Below are positions 34,143-42,919 of a DNA stretch of 64,000 bases, in pieces. Both the position numbers and the translations under genes were made by a program. The notes beneath the pieces were generated by a model, which did not search any database, was not told the origin of the DNA, and saw nothing but the letters and a program-made list of their open reading frames with translations. How positions within the stretch are numbered: position 1 is the first letter of the stretch; each line of letters begins with the position of its first letter. The stretch comes from Dongia_A sp964542425 (GTDB lineage Bacteria > Pseudomonadota > Alphaproteobacteria > Dongiales > Dongiaceae). The stretch is taken from positions 1 to 64,000 of the forward strand of contig CAZIUB010000061.1 in assembly GCA_964542425.1 (NCBI GenBank), given 5' to 3'.

Positions 34143-34244
34143 CTAGTACCCGCCGTCGAGAGTAAAAGGGGACGCTACCCTTTTCACGCCTGCGTAGCCC
34201 CCCACATGCGGGGGAGATCGGAGAAAAGGGTAGCGTCCCCTTTT
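34143..34244. repeat. Truncated A arm joined to a 22-bp inverted repeat
   Basis: 34143-34160 contains CTAGTACCCGCCGTCG, one arm of the A unit. It runs into a perfect 22-base inverted repeat, 34164-34185 (AAAAGGGGACGCTACCCTTT plus two bases) and 34223-34244, separated by 37 bases. Sequences of this AAAAGGGGAC...GTCCCC type are, from memory, associated with IS200-like/REP transposases in many bacteria. No transposase is here. It separates eamA from rpsD. Confidence 0.6.
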
Positions 34245-34248
34245 CCAC

Positions 34249-34279
34249 GAAAAAGGCCCAGCGCTCGCGCCCGGGCCTG
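34249..34279 (-). terminator. Rho-independent terminator of rpsD
   Basis: On the minus strand AGGCCC...GGGCCT forms a stem with a GC-rich loop followed directly by TTTTT. It lies about 30 bases after the rpsD stop. Confidence 0.75.
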
Positions 34280-34305
34280 GTCCGTTCGGGGCCGTGATGC
34301 TTGCC

Positions 34306-34926
34306 TCAGCGCGAATAGAACTCGACCACCAGGTGGGGCTCCATGCTGACCGGATAGGGCACGTCGGCCAGTTGCGGCACGCGCGCGAGTTTCGCGCTCA
34401 TCTTGCGGTGATCGGCCTCGATGTAATCGGGCACGTCGCGCTCCCCCAATTGCGTTGCTGCCAGGACATTCACCATGTCCTTGGCCTTCTCGCGCAATTC
34501 GACGAGATCGCCGGCCTTCAACAGATAGGAGCCGATATTGACCCGCTTGCCGTTGACCTTGACGTGGCCGTGATTGACCAGCTGGCGGGCGGCGAACACG
34601 GTCGCGACGAACTTGGCGCGATAGACCACCGTTTCCAGGCGCCGCTCCAGAAGGCCGATCAAATTCTCCGAGGTATCGCCGCGCTTGCGCGAGGCTTCGG
34701 CATAGAAGCGCCGGAACTGCCGTTCGCCGATATTGCCGTAATAGCCCTTGAGCCGCTGCTTGGCCATCAACTGCAGGCCGAAATCGGACGGCTTCTTGTT
34801 GCGCCGCTGGCCGTGCTGGCCGGGTCCGTATTCGCGGTCGTTGAGGGGGCTCTTGGGCCGGCCCCACAAATTCACGTTCAAACGACGGTCGATCTTGTGC
34901 TTGGCGCCTAGGCGCTTACTGGGCAT
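34306..34926 (-). CDS. rpsD: 30S ribosomal protein S4
   Basis: A 206 aa primary 16S rRNA-binding protein that nucleates 30S assembly. The ATG at 34926 (MPSKRLGAKHKIDRRL) is preferred over the upstream ATG at 34947 because it fits the family start and follows GGGAAGGAC. The S4 domain is at residues about 94-155 (RLETVVYRAKFVAT, VNHGHVKVNGKRVNI). GREYGPGQHGQ-type N-terminal motif is present. It is a single-gene transcription unit with its own promoter and terminator. Confidence 0.98.
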   Translation of the reverse strand: MPSKRLGAKHKIDRRLNVNLWGRPKSPLNDREYGPGQHGQRRNKKPSDFGLQLMAKQRLKGYYGNIGERQFRRFYAEASRKRGDTSENLIGLLERRLETVVYRAKFVATVFAARQLVNHGHVKVNGKRVNIGSYLLKAGDLVELREKAKDMVNVLAATQLGERDVPDYIEADHRKMSAKLARVPQLADVPYPVSMEPHLVVEFYSR

Positions 34927-35057
34927 GTCTTGTCCTTCCCGCTTCACGCGATGTGGTTGATGTCTCGGCTGTCCGTCCCGGAAACCGCGGATGGCGCGGC
35001 CACCGGCGGCTGGGCGGCGCGCGTTTGGCGTCGTCCGGCGAGGGCAAGCGAGGCCGG

Positions 35058-35085
35058 AATATAGACATCGCGCGCCCTAAGTCAA
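35058..35085 (-). promoter_or_regulatory. Sigma-70 type promoter of rpsD
   Basis: Minus strand TTGACT (35085-35080), 16 bases, TATATT (35063-35058). The predicted leader is about 125 nt, long enough for the S4 autoregulation known in other bacteria, but no structure was worked out. Confidence 0.7.
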
Positions 35086-35259
35086 GGCAAGGGCGGCAGC
35101 TCCCAAAGTGCCGGATAAATGTTTATCGACAATGGGTTGCATCGTTTATTCCCGGTCATTTGCCAGCCCATGATCCGATCGGCTAGTGTGGCCTGCGCTT
35201 GGCCGGGTGCGAGAAAACCTCCGGCCGGGCGCCAATTCGATCTCAATTTTTCGGGCATC

Positions 35260-36609
35260 ATGAAATACCTCGAGGAATGGCTGGACGAGCGCAAGATCGA
35301 CGAGGTCGAGTGCCTGGTCCCCGACATGAACGGCATCCCGCGCGGCAAGATTCTGCCGGCGCACAAATTTGCCAAGAGCCTGCGCGAGCATTCGCTTCGC
35401 CTGCCGGAAAGCATCTTTTTCCAGACCGTGACCGGTGAATATCCCGACACCGTGGACGAGGGCGTGGGCTCCTACCAGGACCCGGACGTCTATTTGAAAC
35501 CCGATCCCGACACCATCCGCATCGTGCCCTGGTACCGCGACCCGACCGCCCAGGTGATCCACGACGCCACATACGACGACGGCAGGCCGGTCGAGATGGC
35601 CTCGCGCCACATCTTGAAGAAGGTGCTGGGCCTCTACGATGCCAAGGATTGGAAGCCGGTGGTGGCGCCGGAACTGGAATTTTACCTGGTCCAGGTCAAC
35701 ACCGACCCCGACCTGCCCCTGTTGCCGCCGACGGGTCGCTCCGGCCGGCCCGAGACCGGCAGCCAGGCTTATGGCATCGACGCGGTCAACGAATTCGACC
35801 ACATCTTCGAGGACGTCTACGATTTCTGCGAGAAATCCGAGATCGACGTGGATACGCTGACCCATGAATCCGGCTCGGCGCAGATGGAGATTAACTTCAA
35901 CCACGGCTCGCCCTTGGACCTCGCCGACCAGGCCTTCCTGTTCAAGCGCACGGTCCGCCAAGCTGCCTTGAAGCATAACATCTACGCCACCTTCATGGCC
36001 AAACCGCTTGCCAACCAGCCGGGCTCGTCCATGCATCTCCATCAATCGGTGGTGGAGAAGCGCACCAGCCGCAATCTGTTCTCCGATTCCAAGGGCCGCG
36101 ACACCTCGCTGTTTCGCCATCACGTGGCCGGCTTGCAGAAATACTTGCCGCAACTGATCCCGATGCTGGCGCCTAACGTCAATTCCTATCGCCGCCTGCG
36201 CCCGCAATTCGACGCACCCATCAACGTGCAATGGGGCAGCGACAATCGCTCCTGCGGCCTGCGCGTGCCGATCTCCAGTTCGAGCAGCCGGCGGATCGAA
36301 AACCGCCTGGCCGGCGCCGACGCCAACCCCTATCTGGCGATCGCCGGCTCGCTGCTGGCCGGTTATCTCGGCATGGTCGAGCGGCTGAAACCGACCGATC
36401 AGATCGAGGGCAGCGCCTACCGCATGGCCCATACGCTCCCCAAGACACCCTATGAGGCCCTGTCCAAGTTCAGTGCCTGCAAGCCGGTCAAGGCGCTATT
36501 GGGCGAGCGTTTCGTGAAATCGCTCTACTTCGTGAAGATGTCGGAGCTGGAAGCCTACCAGAACGTCATCTCCTCGTGGGAGCGCGAGCATCTGCTGTTG
36601 AACGTATGA
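35260..36609 (+). CDS. Glutamine synthetase family protein, gamma-glutamylputrescine synthetase-like
   Basis: A 449 aa GS-fold ligase resembling PuuA. The ATG at 35260 (MKYLEEWLDERKI) matches the family; the frame is open further up but not conserved. Motifs: VPDMNGIPRGK, metal ligands in APELEFY and the HESGSAQMEINF segment, SSMHLHQS, and the substrate region DNRSCGLRVP. It lies ahead of a class III aminotransferase, which is the usual neighbour in putrescine degradation. It lacks a puuB oxidase next to it. Confidence 0.85.
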   Translation: MKYLEEWLDERKIDEVECLVPDMNGIPRGKILPAHKFAKSLREHSLRLPESIFFQTVTGEYPDTVDEGVGSYQDPDVYLKPDPDTIRIVPWYRDPTAQVIHDATYDDGRPVEMASRHILKKVLGLYDAKDWKPVVAPELEFYLVQVNTDPDLPLLPPTGRSGRPETGSQAYGIDAVNEFDHIFEDVYDFCEKSEIDVDTLTHESGSAQMEINFNHGSPLDLADQAFLFKRTVRQAALKHNIYATFMAKPLANQPGSSMHLHQSVVEKRTSRNLFSDSKGRDTSLFRHHVAGLQKYLPQLIPMLAPNVNSYRRLRPQFDAPINVQWGSDNRSCGLRVPISSSSSRRIENRLAGADANPYLAIAGSLLAGYLGMVERLKPTDQIEGSAYRMAHTLPKTPYEALSKFSACKPVKALLGERFVKSLYFVKMSELEAYQNVISSWEREHLLLNV

Positions 36610-36967
36610 GCGCGCGGGCCACCATCGCGCGACCACGGAGCGATCCGAGCGTGTCGAGAATACACACTCGATCGTCATGGCCGGACTCGATCCGGCGATT
36701 AATGGATGCCCGTGTCAAGCACGGGCATGACGGGGAAAAGCCAGATTCCACGCAACTGAAAAACGCGCAAGTTCATCTGGGACGCCCCGATGGCTCGACG
36801 CCTTCACGTTCGCTTCGCGCCGAGATTCTCATTCTGACCGCGCGGATCAATTTCAATCCCTGAGCCTCGGATCGCGCATGGCTCTTGCCTGGCGTCCCAT
36901 CGGGACCGCTCGGGCCACCACCCACGACGAAAGAACGCGAACCTAGGATCATTGAACGAGGCATTTC
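36610..36967. other. 358-base gap with one palindromic repeat
   Basis: Holds the 58-bp palindrome at 36674-36731 and otherwise no gene. No clear promoter for the aminotransferase was identified, though a ribosome site (AACGAGG) precedes its ATG. Confidence 0.5.
36674..36731. repeat. 58-bp GTCATGCCCGG-type palindromic repeat
   Basis: Begins GTCATGGCCGGACTCGATCC and ends with the complementary CACGGGCATGAC. Same class and length as the copy at 16349-16406. It lies in the gap after the GS-like gene. Confidence 0.75.
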
Positions 36968-38353
36968 ATGACCACTGCTTCCACCAAGCCCAAGCGCAAC
37001 ACCACCGCAATGTGGCAGGCGCTGGACCGCTCCCACATCCATCCCTTCACCGACCATGCCGGCCTGCACAAGATCGGCAGCCGGGTCATCACCCGGGCCG
37101 AGGGCACCTATCTCTATGATTCGGAAGGCGAGAAGCTGTTGGACGCCTTCGCCGGATTGTGGTGCGTCAACGTCGGCTATGGCCGCGCCTCGATCGCCGA
37201 GGTGGCGAAGCAGCAGCTCCTGGAGCTCCCCTATTACACCACCTTCTTCAAGACAACGACGCCGCCCGTGGCCGAGCTCTCCGACATCCTGGTCAAGCTC
37301 ACGCCCAAGCAGTTCAACCACGTCTTCTTCGGCCTCTCCGGCTCGGATGCCAACGACACCATCGTGCGCATGGTGCGCACCTATTGGAATCTGAAGAAGC
37401 AACCCAAGCGCAAGACCATCATCAGCCGGCAATTCGCCTATCACGGTTCGACCATCGCCTCGACCTCGCTCGGCGGCATGGATTACATGCATGCGCTGGC
37501 CGATCTGCCCTTGCCCGGCTTCGTCCATATCCGCCCGCCCTATTGGTTCGCCGAAGGGGGCGGCCTATCGCCCGAGGAATTCGGCCTCCAATGCGCCGAC
37601 GCGCTCGAGGACAAGATCCGCGAATTGGGCCCGGAGAATGTCGCCGCCTTCATCGGCGAGCCGATCATGGGCGCTGGCGGCGTCATCATTCCACCGATGA
37701 GCTATTGGCCGCGCATTCAGGAGATCTGCCGCAAATACGATTTGCTGCTGATCGCCGACGAGGTGATCTGCGGCTTCGGGCGCTTGGGAAGCTGGTTCGG
37801 ATCGGAGCATTTCGCCATCGAGGGCGCCGATTTCATGACCCTCGCCAAGGGCCTGTCCTCGGGTTATCTGCCGCTCTCGGCGGCGATGGTCAGCGATCGC
37901 GTGGCCGAGGCTCTGTCCTCGGGCATCGATTTCAGCCACGGCTACACCTATTCCGGCCATCCGGCCTGTTGCGCGGTCGCGATCGAGAACATCCGGATTC
38001 TCAAGGACGAGCGCCTGGTCGAAAAGGTCGCGGGCGAGAGCGGACCCTATCTCACCAAGCGGCTCCGGGAACTGCTTGATCACCCGCTGGTGGGCGAGGT
38101 GCGCAATGTCGGGCTGATGGGCGCGATCGAACTGGTCAAGAACAAGAATCCGCGCCAGGGCTTCGATCCCGTGGGCGAGGCCGGCACCAAATGCCACGAC
38201 CACGCCTTCGGACACGGCCTGGTCATGCGCGCGACCAGGGATACCATGCTGATCTCGCCGCCCTTGACCTGGGGCAAGGCCGAGATCGACGAATTCATGG
38301 GCCTCGCCGTGAAGGCGCTCGACCTGACGGCCAAGGATCTCAGCGTGAAATAG
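36968..38353 (+). CDS. Class III aminotransferase (putrescine/omega-amino acid:pyruvate type)
   Basis: A PLP enzyme of 461 aa, fold type I. The PLP lysine is Lys294 in TLAKGLSSGY; the upstream LLIADEVICGFGR holds the cofactor Asp. The N-terminus with DRSHIHPFTDH matches the SpuC/putrescine-pyruvate group. With the GS-like gene upstream it suggests use of putrescine or related diamines. Exact substrate is inference. Confidence 0.9.
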   Translation: MTTASTKPKRNTTAMWQALDRSHIHPFTDHAGLHKIGSRVITRAEGTYLYDSEGEKLLDAFAGLWCVNVGYGRASIAEVAKQQLLELPYYTTFFKTTTPPVAELSDILVKLTPKQFNHVFFGLSGSDANDTIVRMVRTYWNLKKQPKRKTIISRQFAYHGSTIASTSLGGMDYMHALADLPLPGFVHIRPPYWFAEGGGLSPEEFGLQCADALEDKIRELGPENVAAFIGEPIMGAGGVIIPPMSYWPRIQEICRKYDLLLIADEVICGFGRLGSWFGSEHFAIEGADFMTLAKGLSSGYLPLSAAMVSDRVAEALSSGIDFSHGYTYSGHPACCAVAIENIRILKDERLVEKVAGESGPYLTKRLRELLDHPLVGEVRNVGLMGAIELVKNKNPRQGFDPVGEAGTKCHDHAFGHGLVMRATRDTMLISPPLTWGKAEIDEFMGLAVKALDLTAKDLSVK

Positions 38354-38555
38354 GGCGGGGAGCGGAACAAGGCCCGACAGAACGGCAAGGTTTCACCTCG
38401 CCCCGACGGGGAGAGGTCGCGAGGGCGTCGGCGCTCGTAGGGCTGAAGGGGCGGCAATCGCGCGCTACCCTCACCCCAACCCTCGCCCGCGCGCGCGGGC
38501 GAGGGAGCCACGTTGGGGGCGATTCACGCCAAGAGAATAGTGCCCCGGCCCATCG
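38354..38555. repeat. Intergenic CCCTCACCC-type repeat region
   Basis: Contains TCGCCCCGACGGGGAGAGG and, further on, CCCTCACCCCAACCCTCGCC followed by GCGCGCGCGGGCGAGGG, which can fold. It separates the convergent aminotransferase and sugar-permease genes and may end both transcripts. This repeat class is common in Proteobacteria. Confidence 0.55.
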
Positions 38556-39434
38556 TCACTTCACCGCGCCCATGGTGAGCCCGCGCACCAGATGGCGCTG
38601 CACCAGGAGGGCGAAGATCACGATCGGCAGTGCCCCGATGACGCCGGCCGCCGCCATCGAGGCCCAATCGGTATCGATGCGCCCGATAAGTGTAGCCGCA
38701 CCCCGCGGCATGGTCATGGCCCTGGGCGTCGCGGTAAGCACGAGCGCGAACATGAATTCGTTGAAGCTCACGATCGCAGCGAAGATCGCGGTCGCGGCCA
38801 AGCCCGGTGCCGACAAAGGCAGGGTAACTCGGAGCAAGGCGCCCAGGCGCGAATCGCCATCGACCATGGCCGCTTCCTCGAGATCGACCGGGATTTCCCG
38901 GAAAAAACTCTCCATCATCCAGACGCAGAACGTGATGTTGAGCGCGGTATAGGTGATGATCAGCCCCAACCAGGTATCGAGCAGCCGGAGCTTCAGCATC
39001 AACAGATAGACCGGGATCAGGATGACGACCGGGGGCACGATGCGGAGTGTGAGCAATGACAGCCCGACCACGCGCTCCAGGCGAAAGCGCAGATGGAACC
39101 GCGCGATGGCGTAGGCCGCCGGCGATCCGATGAGGAGCGCCAGGGCGACCGAGATCGAGGTTACGGCCAGCGAATTCACCAAATAGTCGCCGAACTCCCG
39201 CTGCGAAAACAGCCGCACGTAATTGTCGAACGATGCTTCGTGCGGATAGAGCGTTGCCTCCTGGGTAATCTCCTTGTTGGATTTCAATGAGGCCGCCACC
39301 ATCCAATAGATGGGCACCAGCACGATCGCCAATAGCATGGCGATCACGCCCGCGCGCGCGACGCCACCACCCATGCCGGATCCGTTCATGCTTGTCCCAT
39401 TGACGATTGGCCCGTTCATGCCGGCCCCGCTCAT
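38556..39434 (-). CDS. Carbohydrate ABC transporter permease, MalG type
   Basis: CUT1-family inner-membrane permease, 292 aa, six predicted helices, with the EAA loop DLEEAAMVDGDSRLGALLRVTLPLS near residue 190-214. The ATG at 39434 overlaps the MalF stop (ATGA). The first 24 residues are an odd Met/Asn/Gly-rich stretch (MNG, VNG, MNG, MGG) not seen in relatives; an internal start is possible. It is the last gene of the sugar-uptake operon. Confidence 0.9.
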   Translation of the reverse strand: MSGAGMNGPIVNGTSMNGSGMGGGVARAGVIAMLLAIVLVPIYWMVAASLKSNKEITQEATLYPHEASFDNYVRLFSQREFGDYLVNSLAVTSISVALALLIGSPAAYAIARFHLRFRLERVVGLSLLTLRIVPPVVILIPVYLLMLKLRLLDTWLGLIITYTALNITFCVWMMESFFREIPVDLEEAAMVDGDSRLGALLRVTLPLSAPGLAATAIFAAIVSFNEFMFALVLTATPRAMTMPRGAATLIGRIDTDWASMAAAGVIGALPIVIFALLVQRHLVRGLTMGAVK

Positions 39435-40324
39435 GATTCTCCCGCCCGGCGCAACAGCCGAACCGCGGCCAGCGCGAAAGCCAGCACCACGAGGCCAATG
39501 GTCACGAAGAGCGCGGCGGCGTAGCCGGTCTGCTGGAACTTGAAGGCGGTGTCGTAGCCATAGATCGAAATGAGCCTGGTCGCCTCGCCGGGCCCCCCTC
39601 GGGTCAGCACGAAGACCTGATCGAAGGTGCCGAACGCATCGATGGTCCTGAGCACGATGGCGATCGCCAGCGTGGGCTTGAGCATCGGCAGCGTATGATC
39701 GGTGAAGACGCGCCAAGTCCCCGCGCCATCCACGCGCGCCGCGTCGATCGGTTCCATCGGCAGGGATTGCAAGCCGGCGAGCAGGATCAGGAACATGAGC
39801 GGCGTCCATTCCCACACATCGAGCACAACGAGCCCGATGAACGCCTTCAGCGGGTGGCCTAGAATCTGCACCGGCTCGCCACCCAGCGCCTCGGAGATGG
39901 CGGTCAGCATGCCGGCATCGCTGGCATAGATCAGCCGAAAAAGGATGGCGACCACGACCGGCGTGATCACCATGGGCATGATCAAAATGGTGCGAAGCCA
40001 GCGGATGCCCTGGAACTCGCGCAGGCAAAACAGCGCCAGCGCCAGGCCAAGGACCGTCTCGATGGCGACCGAAAACGAAACAAACCGCAACGTCACCCAG
40101 AGCGCGTTCAGGAACTGCTCGTCCGACCACAGGCGCGTGTAGTTCTCGAGTCCGACATCGCGGAGCGGCTTGCCATAACGGTAGAGCTTGGTGCTGGCCC
40201 TGATGCCATCCCACAGCGGATACACGAGCACGATCAGCGTCAGCAGCACGCTGGGTGCCAGCAGCAGATAGGGCAAGGCGAGATCCAACCCAGCGCCGCT
40301 ACGCCGCTCGCGGCCCCTCATCAC
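39431..40324 (-). CDS. Carbohydrate ABC transporter permease, MalF type
   Basis: A 297 aa CUT1 permease with six predicted helices; LDLALPYLLLAPSVLLTLIV is the first. The EAA loop is PMEPIDAARVDGAGTWRVF at about 190-208. It lies 172 bases after the binding-protein gene, with a hairpin-forming repeat between them, and overlaps the MalG gene by 4 bases. Confidence 0.9.
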   Translation of the reverse strand: MMRGRERRSGAGLDLALPYLLLAPSVLLTLIVLVYPLWDGIRASTKLYRYGKPLRDVGLENYTRLWSDEQFLNALWVTLRFVSFSVAIETVLGLALALFCLREFQGIRWLRTILIMPMVITPVVVAILFRLIYASDAGMLTAISEALGGEPVQILGHPLKAFIGLVVLDVWEWTPLMFLILLAGLQSLPMEPIDAARVDGAGTWRVFTDHTLPMLKPTLAIAIVLRTIDAFGTFDQVFVLTRGGPGEATRLISIYGYDTAFKFQQTGYAAALFVTIGLVVLAFALAAVRLLRRAGES

Positions 40325-40340
40325 TCGATCCGATGTCGTC

Positions 40341-40455
40341 GATTCACCCTCACCCGGCGCGCTCCGCGCCGCTCTCTCCCGGAAGGAGGGAAAAAAAGCG
40401 CGACCTCTCCCGCCCCGCGGACGGGGCGTCGAGAGGGCCGGGGTTAGGGTGAATC
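40341..40455. repeat. 115-bp repeat with 15-bp terminal inverted arms
   Basis: Arms GATTCACCCTCACCC and GGGTTAGGGTGAATC (one mismatch) enclose two further hairpins, including CGCCCCGCGGACGGGGCG. It lies between the binding-protein and permease genes and could reduce permease expression relative to the binding protein. Confidence 0.7.
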
Positions 40456-40496
40456 ACCATCGCCGAGACTAAGCGACACACCTACCGCGAGGTCCC

Positions 40497-41825
40497 TCAG
40501 TAATAACCGGCCTGGGTCAGGTACTCGGTCACCTTCGCCGCCGCCGCGTCGAGCGCGGCACCGCCGCCCGAGCCCACTTGCAGCGCCTTATTGAGTTCGA
40601 TGCCGAGCAATTCCTCGACCTTCGCCCAATCGGGCGTGCGGGGCCTCGGCAGGGCGCCCGCATCCAGTTGTTCGAGCGCGACCGGAATCAGGCGGTTGCC
40701 CAGATCGGGTGCTGCAAAGCCGCTGCGCTTGACCGGGATCGAGCCGGCCTGGCCAAGCTTGGCCTGGGTGGCACCGCTGGTGTACCATTTCAGGAACTCG
40801 ATCGTGCTCGCCTTGTTGGGCGCCGATTTGGGAACACCGGTGATGAAAATGCCCATCTGCGCGATCGCCGAGACCTGTTTCGGCACCACGCCGAAATCGA
40901 GTTTGCCGGCCACCTTCGTTTGCTTGGGATCGTCGGCCTTCAGCGCATTGCCGGAATACTGGATGATGGCCCCGGCCTCGCCGCCGAGGATCGCGGCACC
41001 CTCCTGGTCGGAATCGAATTCGACCACGCCCTCGGGCGCGTTGGCCTTGAGGGCGCCGACGAAAAACTCCGCCGATGCCTTGCCGGCTTCGGAATTGAAG
41101 GCCACGTTCCATTTCTCGTCGAAGAACTGGCCGCCGAAGGACAGGAAAATCGGATACCAGCTGGTGACGATCGGGTTGCCGGCCACGCCGCGGAACACGA
41201 TCGGATACTTGATCGTGCCGGCCGCCACCCCCTCCTTGCCCTTGGCGATCAGTTCGTCCCAGGTCGCGGGCGCGCCACCGGTGTAGACGTCGTTCCGGTA
41301 GGTGAGCGTCTGCAAATCGCCGACGAAGGGAACGCAGATCAGTTTGGGTTCGGTGCTTTCGAAACCCTTCACCCGCGGCCCCTGGCGTGGCGGCCAGTAG
41401 CCCATATCGATCATCGATCCGATCCAATCGGGATCGTTGCCGTCGATCCCGCCGGCGCCCAGATCCTCGAGCACGTCGGCGGCGCCGAACTGCGGCACCC
41501 ACGGATCGTCGAGCAGATACATGTCGTATTGCCCGGCGCCGCTCTGGGCGTCGGCAAACCATTTTTCGAGGGTGACACCGTACTCGTCCTCGAGGAACTC
41601 GATTTCGAACCCGCCCTCCGCCTTGGCCAAGGGAATGATCTTGTCCTTGAAGGGCGTCAGCCCGCCATCGGCGAAAGCGCCGATGACCACTTTGCCGCCG
41701 GCGGCCTTGGCGGCCCTCGCGGTAGCGAAAGTCGCAAGCATTGTTGACCCGATTGCAAGCCCGGCACCGCTCCGCAGCAGGCGCCGGCGATTCCATCCGC
41801 GTCGAGATGGCCTGATATTTGTCAT
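40497..41825 (-). CDS. Carbohydrate ABC transporter substrate-binding protein
   Basis: A 442 aa SBP_bac_1-type binding protein. The N-terminus NRRRLLRSGAGLAIG followed by a hydrophobic run and TARAAKA looks like a twin-arginine signal peptide. The ATG at 41825 overlaps the ATPase stop by one base (TGATG) and follows GGGAGGAGAG. The mature protein shows LLDDPWVPQFGAADVLEDL, a family segment. The specific sugar is not known; context includes an epimerase and an oxidoreductase. Confidence 0.88.
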   Translation of the reverse strand: MTNIRPSRRGWNRRRLLRSGAGLAIGSTMLATFATARAAKAAGGKVVIGAFADGGLTPFKDKIIPLAKAEGGFEIEFLEDEYGVTLEKWFADAQSGAGQYDMYLLDDPWVPQFGAADVLEDLGAGGIDGNDPDWIGSMIDMGYWPPRQGPRVKGFESTEPKLICVPFVGDLQTLTYRNDVYTGGAPATWDELIAKGKEGVAAGTIKYPIVFRGVAGNPIVTSWYPIFLSFGGQFFDEKWNVAFNSEAGKASAEFFVGALKANAPEGVVEFDSDQEGAAILGGEAGAIIQYSGNALKADDPKQTKVAGKLDFGVVPKQVSAIAQMGIFITGVPKSAPNKASTIEFLKWYTSGATQAKLGQAGSIPVKRSGFAAPDLGNRLIPVALEQLDAGALPRPRTPDWAKVEELLGIELNKALQVGSGGGAALDAAAAKVTEYLTQAGYY

Positions 41826-42919
41826 CACTCTCCTCCCTTGTTTTGTGCGCGATGCACCGTTGTTAAACCCGATTTGTCGAAAAAACTGCAATCCGCCGGA
41901 TCGAAGGCAACGCCGATCGTCGAGCCTACGGCTGCCTTGAAGCCGCGATGGGCGCGCGCCACTAGCCGCTCGCCACCCGCCCGCACGTCGACCAGGGTTT
42001 CGTTTCCCATCGGCTCGACGACATAGATTTCGCCCGGAATGGCTTGCGCGTCGCTGGGTGCTACCAAGCGCAGATCCTCCGGCCTGATACCGATTTCCGT
42101 GGCCTGGCCGGATTGGCAGGCCGCAATCTGTTCGGCGCCGATCAGCAACCTTGCTCCCGCCACACGCATCCCGCCATTCGCGATCTCGACTCCGAGCACG
42201 TTCATCGGCGGCGAGCCCACGAATATGGCGACGAATTTGTTGGCGGGCCGGTCGTAGATCTCGTGTGGGCGCGCGATCTGCTGCACCTCGCCCGCGCGCA
42301 AGACCACGACCAGATCGGCCATGGTCAGCGCCTCGGCCTGGTCGTGGGTGACATAGAGCGTGGTGGCGCCCAGCCGGTGGCAAAGCCGCTTGATCTCGCC
42401 GCGCATGGTCAGGCGCAACTGCGCGTCGAGATTGGACAAGGGCTCGTCCATCAGGAAGGCGGCCGGATCGCGCACGATGGCGCGGGCGAGCGCCACGCGC
42501 TGGCGCTGGCCGCCCGAGAGCTGGCGCGGATGGCGATCCAGCAGATGGTCGATCTCCAGCGCGCTCGCGATCTCGGCGATCTTGCGCTGGCGCTCGTTGG
42601 GCGCGATCCTGCGGATGCGTAGCGGATAGGCGATGTTCTCCTTAACCGACATGTGGGGATAGAGGGCGTAGCTCTGGAAGACCATGGCCACGTCGCGGTC
42701 GCGCGGTTGCAATCGGGTCACGTCGCGCTCCCCGATGAGGACGCGTCCGGAACTCGGGCGTTCCAGGCCGGCGAGTATCCGCAAGGCCGTGGTCTTGCCG
42801 CAGCCCGACGGCCCTAAGAGCGCCAGGAAGGCGCGATCGGGCACGTTGAGATCGAGGCTGCGCAGCGCGACGAAGGAATCGAAGCGCTTCTCGATCGCCT
42901 CGTACCGAACGGCGCTCAT
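41825..42919 (-). CDS. Sugar ABC transporter ATP-binding protein (UgpC/MsmK type)
   Basis: A 364 aa ATPase with Walker A GPSGCGKTT, Q-loop VFQSYALYPHMS, signature LSGGQRQRV, Walker B AFLMDEP and H-loop VTHDQ. A C-terminal TOBE-type regulatory domain follows residue 240 (GIRPEDLRLV). It overlaps both neighbours: its start overlaps the LacI stop and its stop overlaps the binding-protein start. Confidence 0.94.
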   Translation of the reverse strand: MSAVRYEAIEKRFDSFVALRSLDLNVPDRAFLALLGPSGCGKTTALRILAGLERPSSGRVLIGERDVTRLQPRDRDVAMVFQSYALYPHMSVKENIAYPLRIRRIAPNERQRKIAEIASALEIDHLLDRHPRQLSGGQRQRVALARAIVRDPAAFLMDEPLSNLDAQLRLTMRGEIKRLCHRLGATTLYVTHDQAEALTMADLVVVLRAGEVQQIARPHEIYDRPANKFVAIFVGSPPMNVLGVEIANGGMRVAGARLLIGAEQIAACQSGQATEIGIRPEDLRLVAPSDAQAIPGEIYVVEPMGNETLVDVRAGGERLVARAHRGFKAAVGSTIGVAFDPADCSFFDKSGLTTVHRAQNKGGE

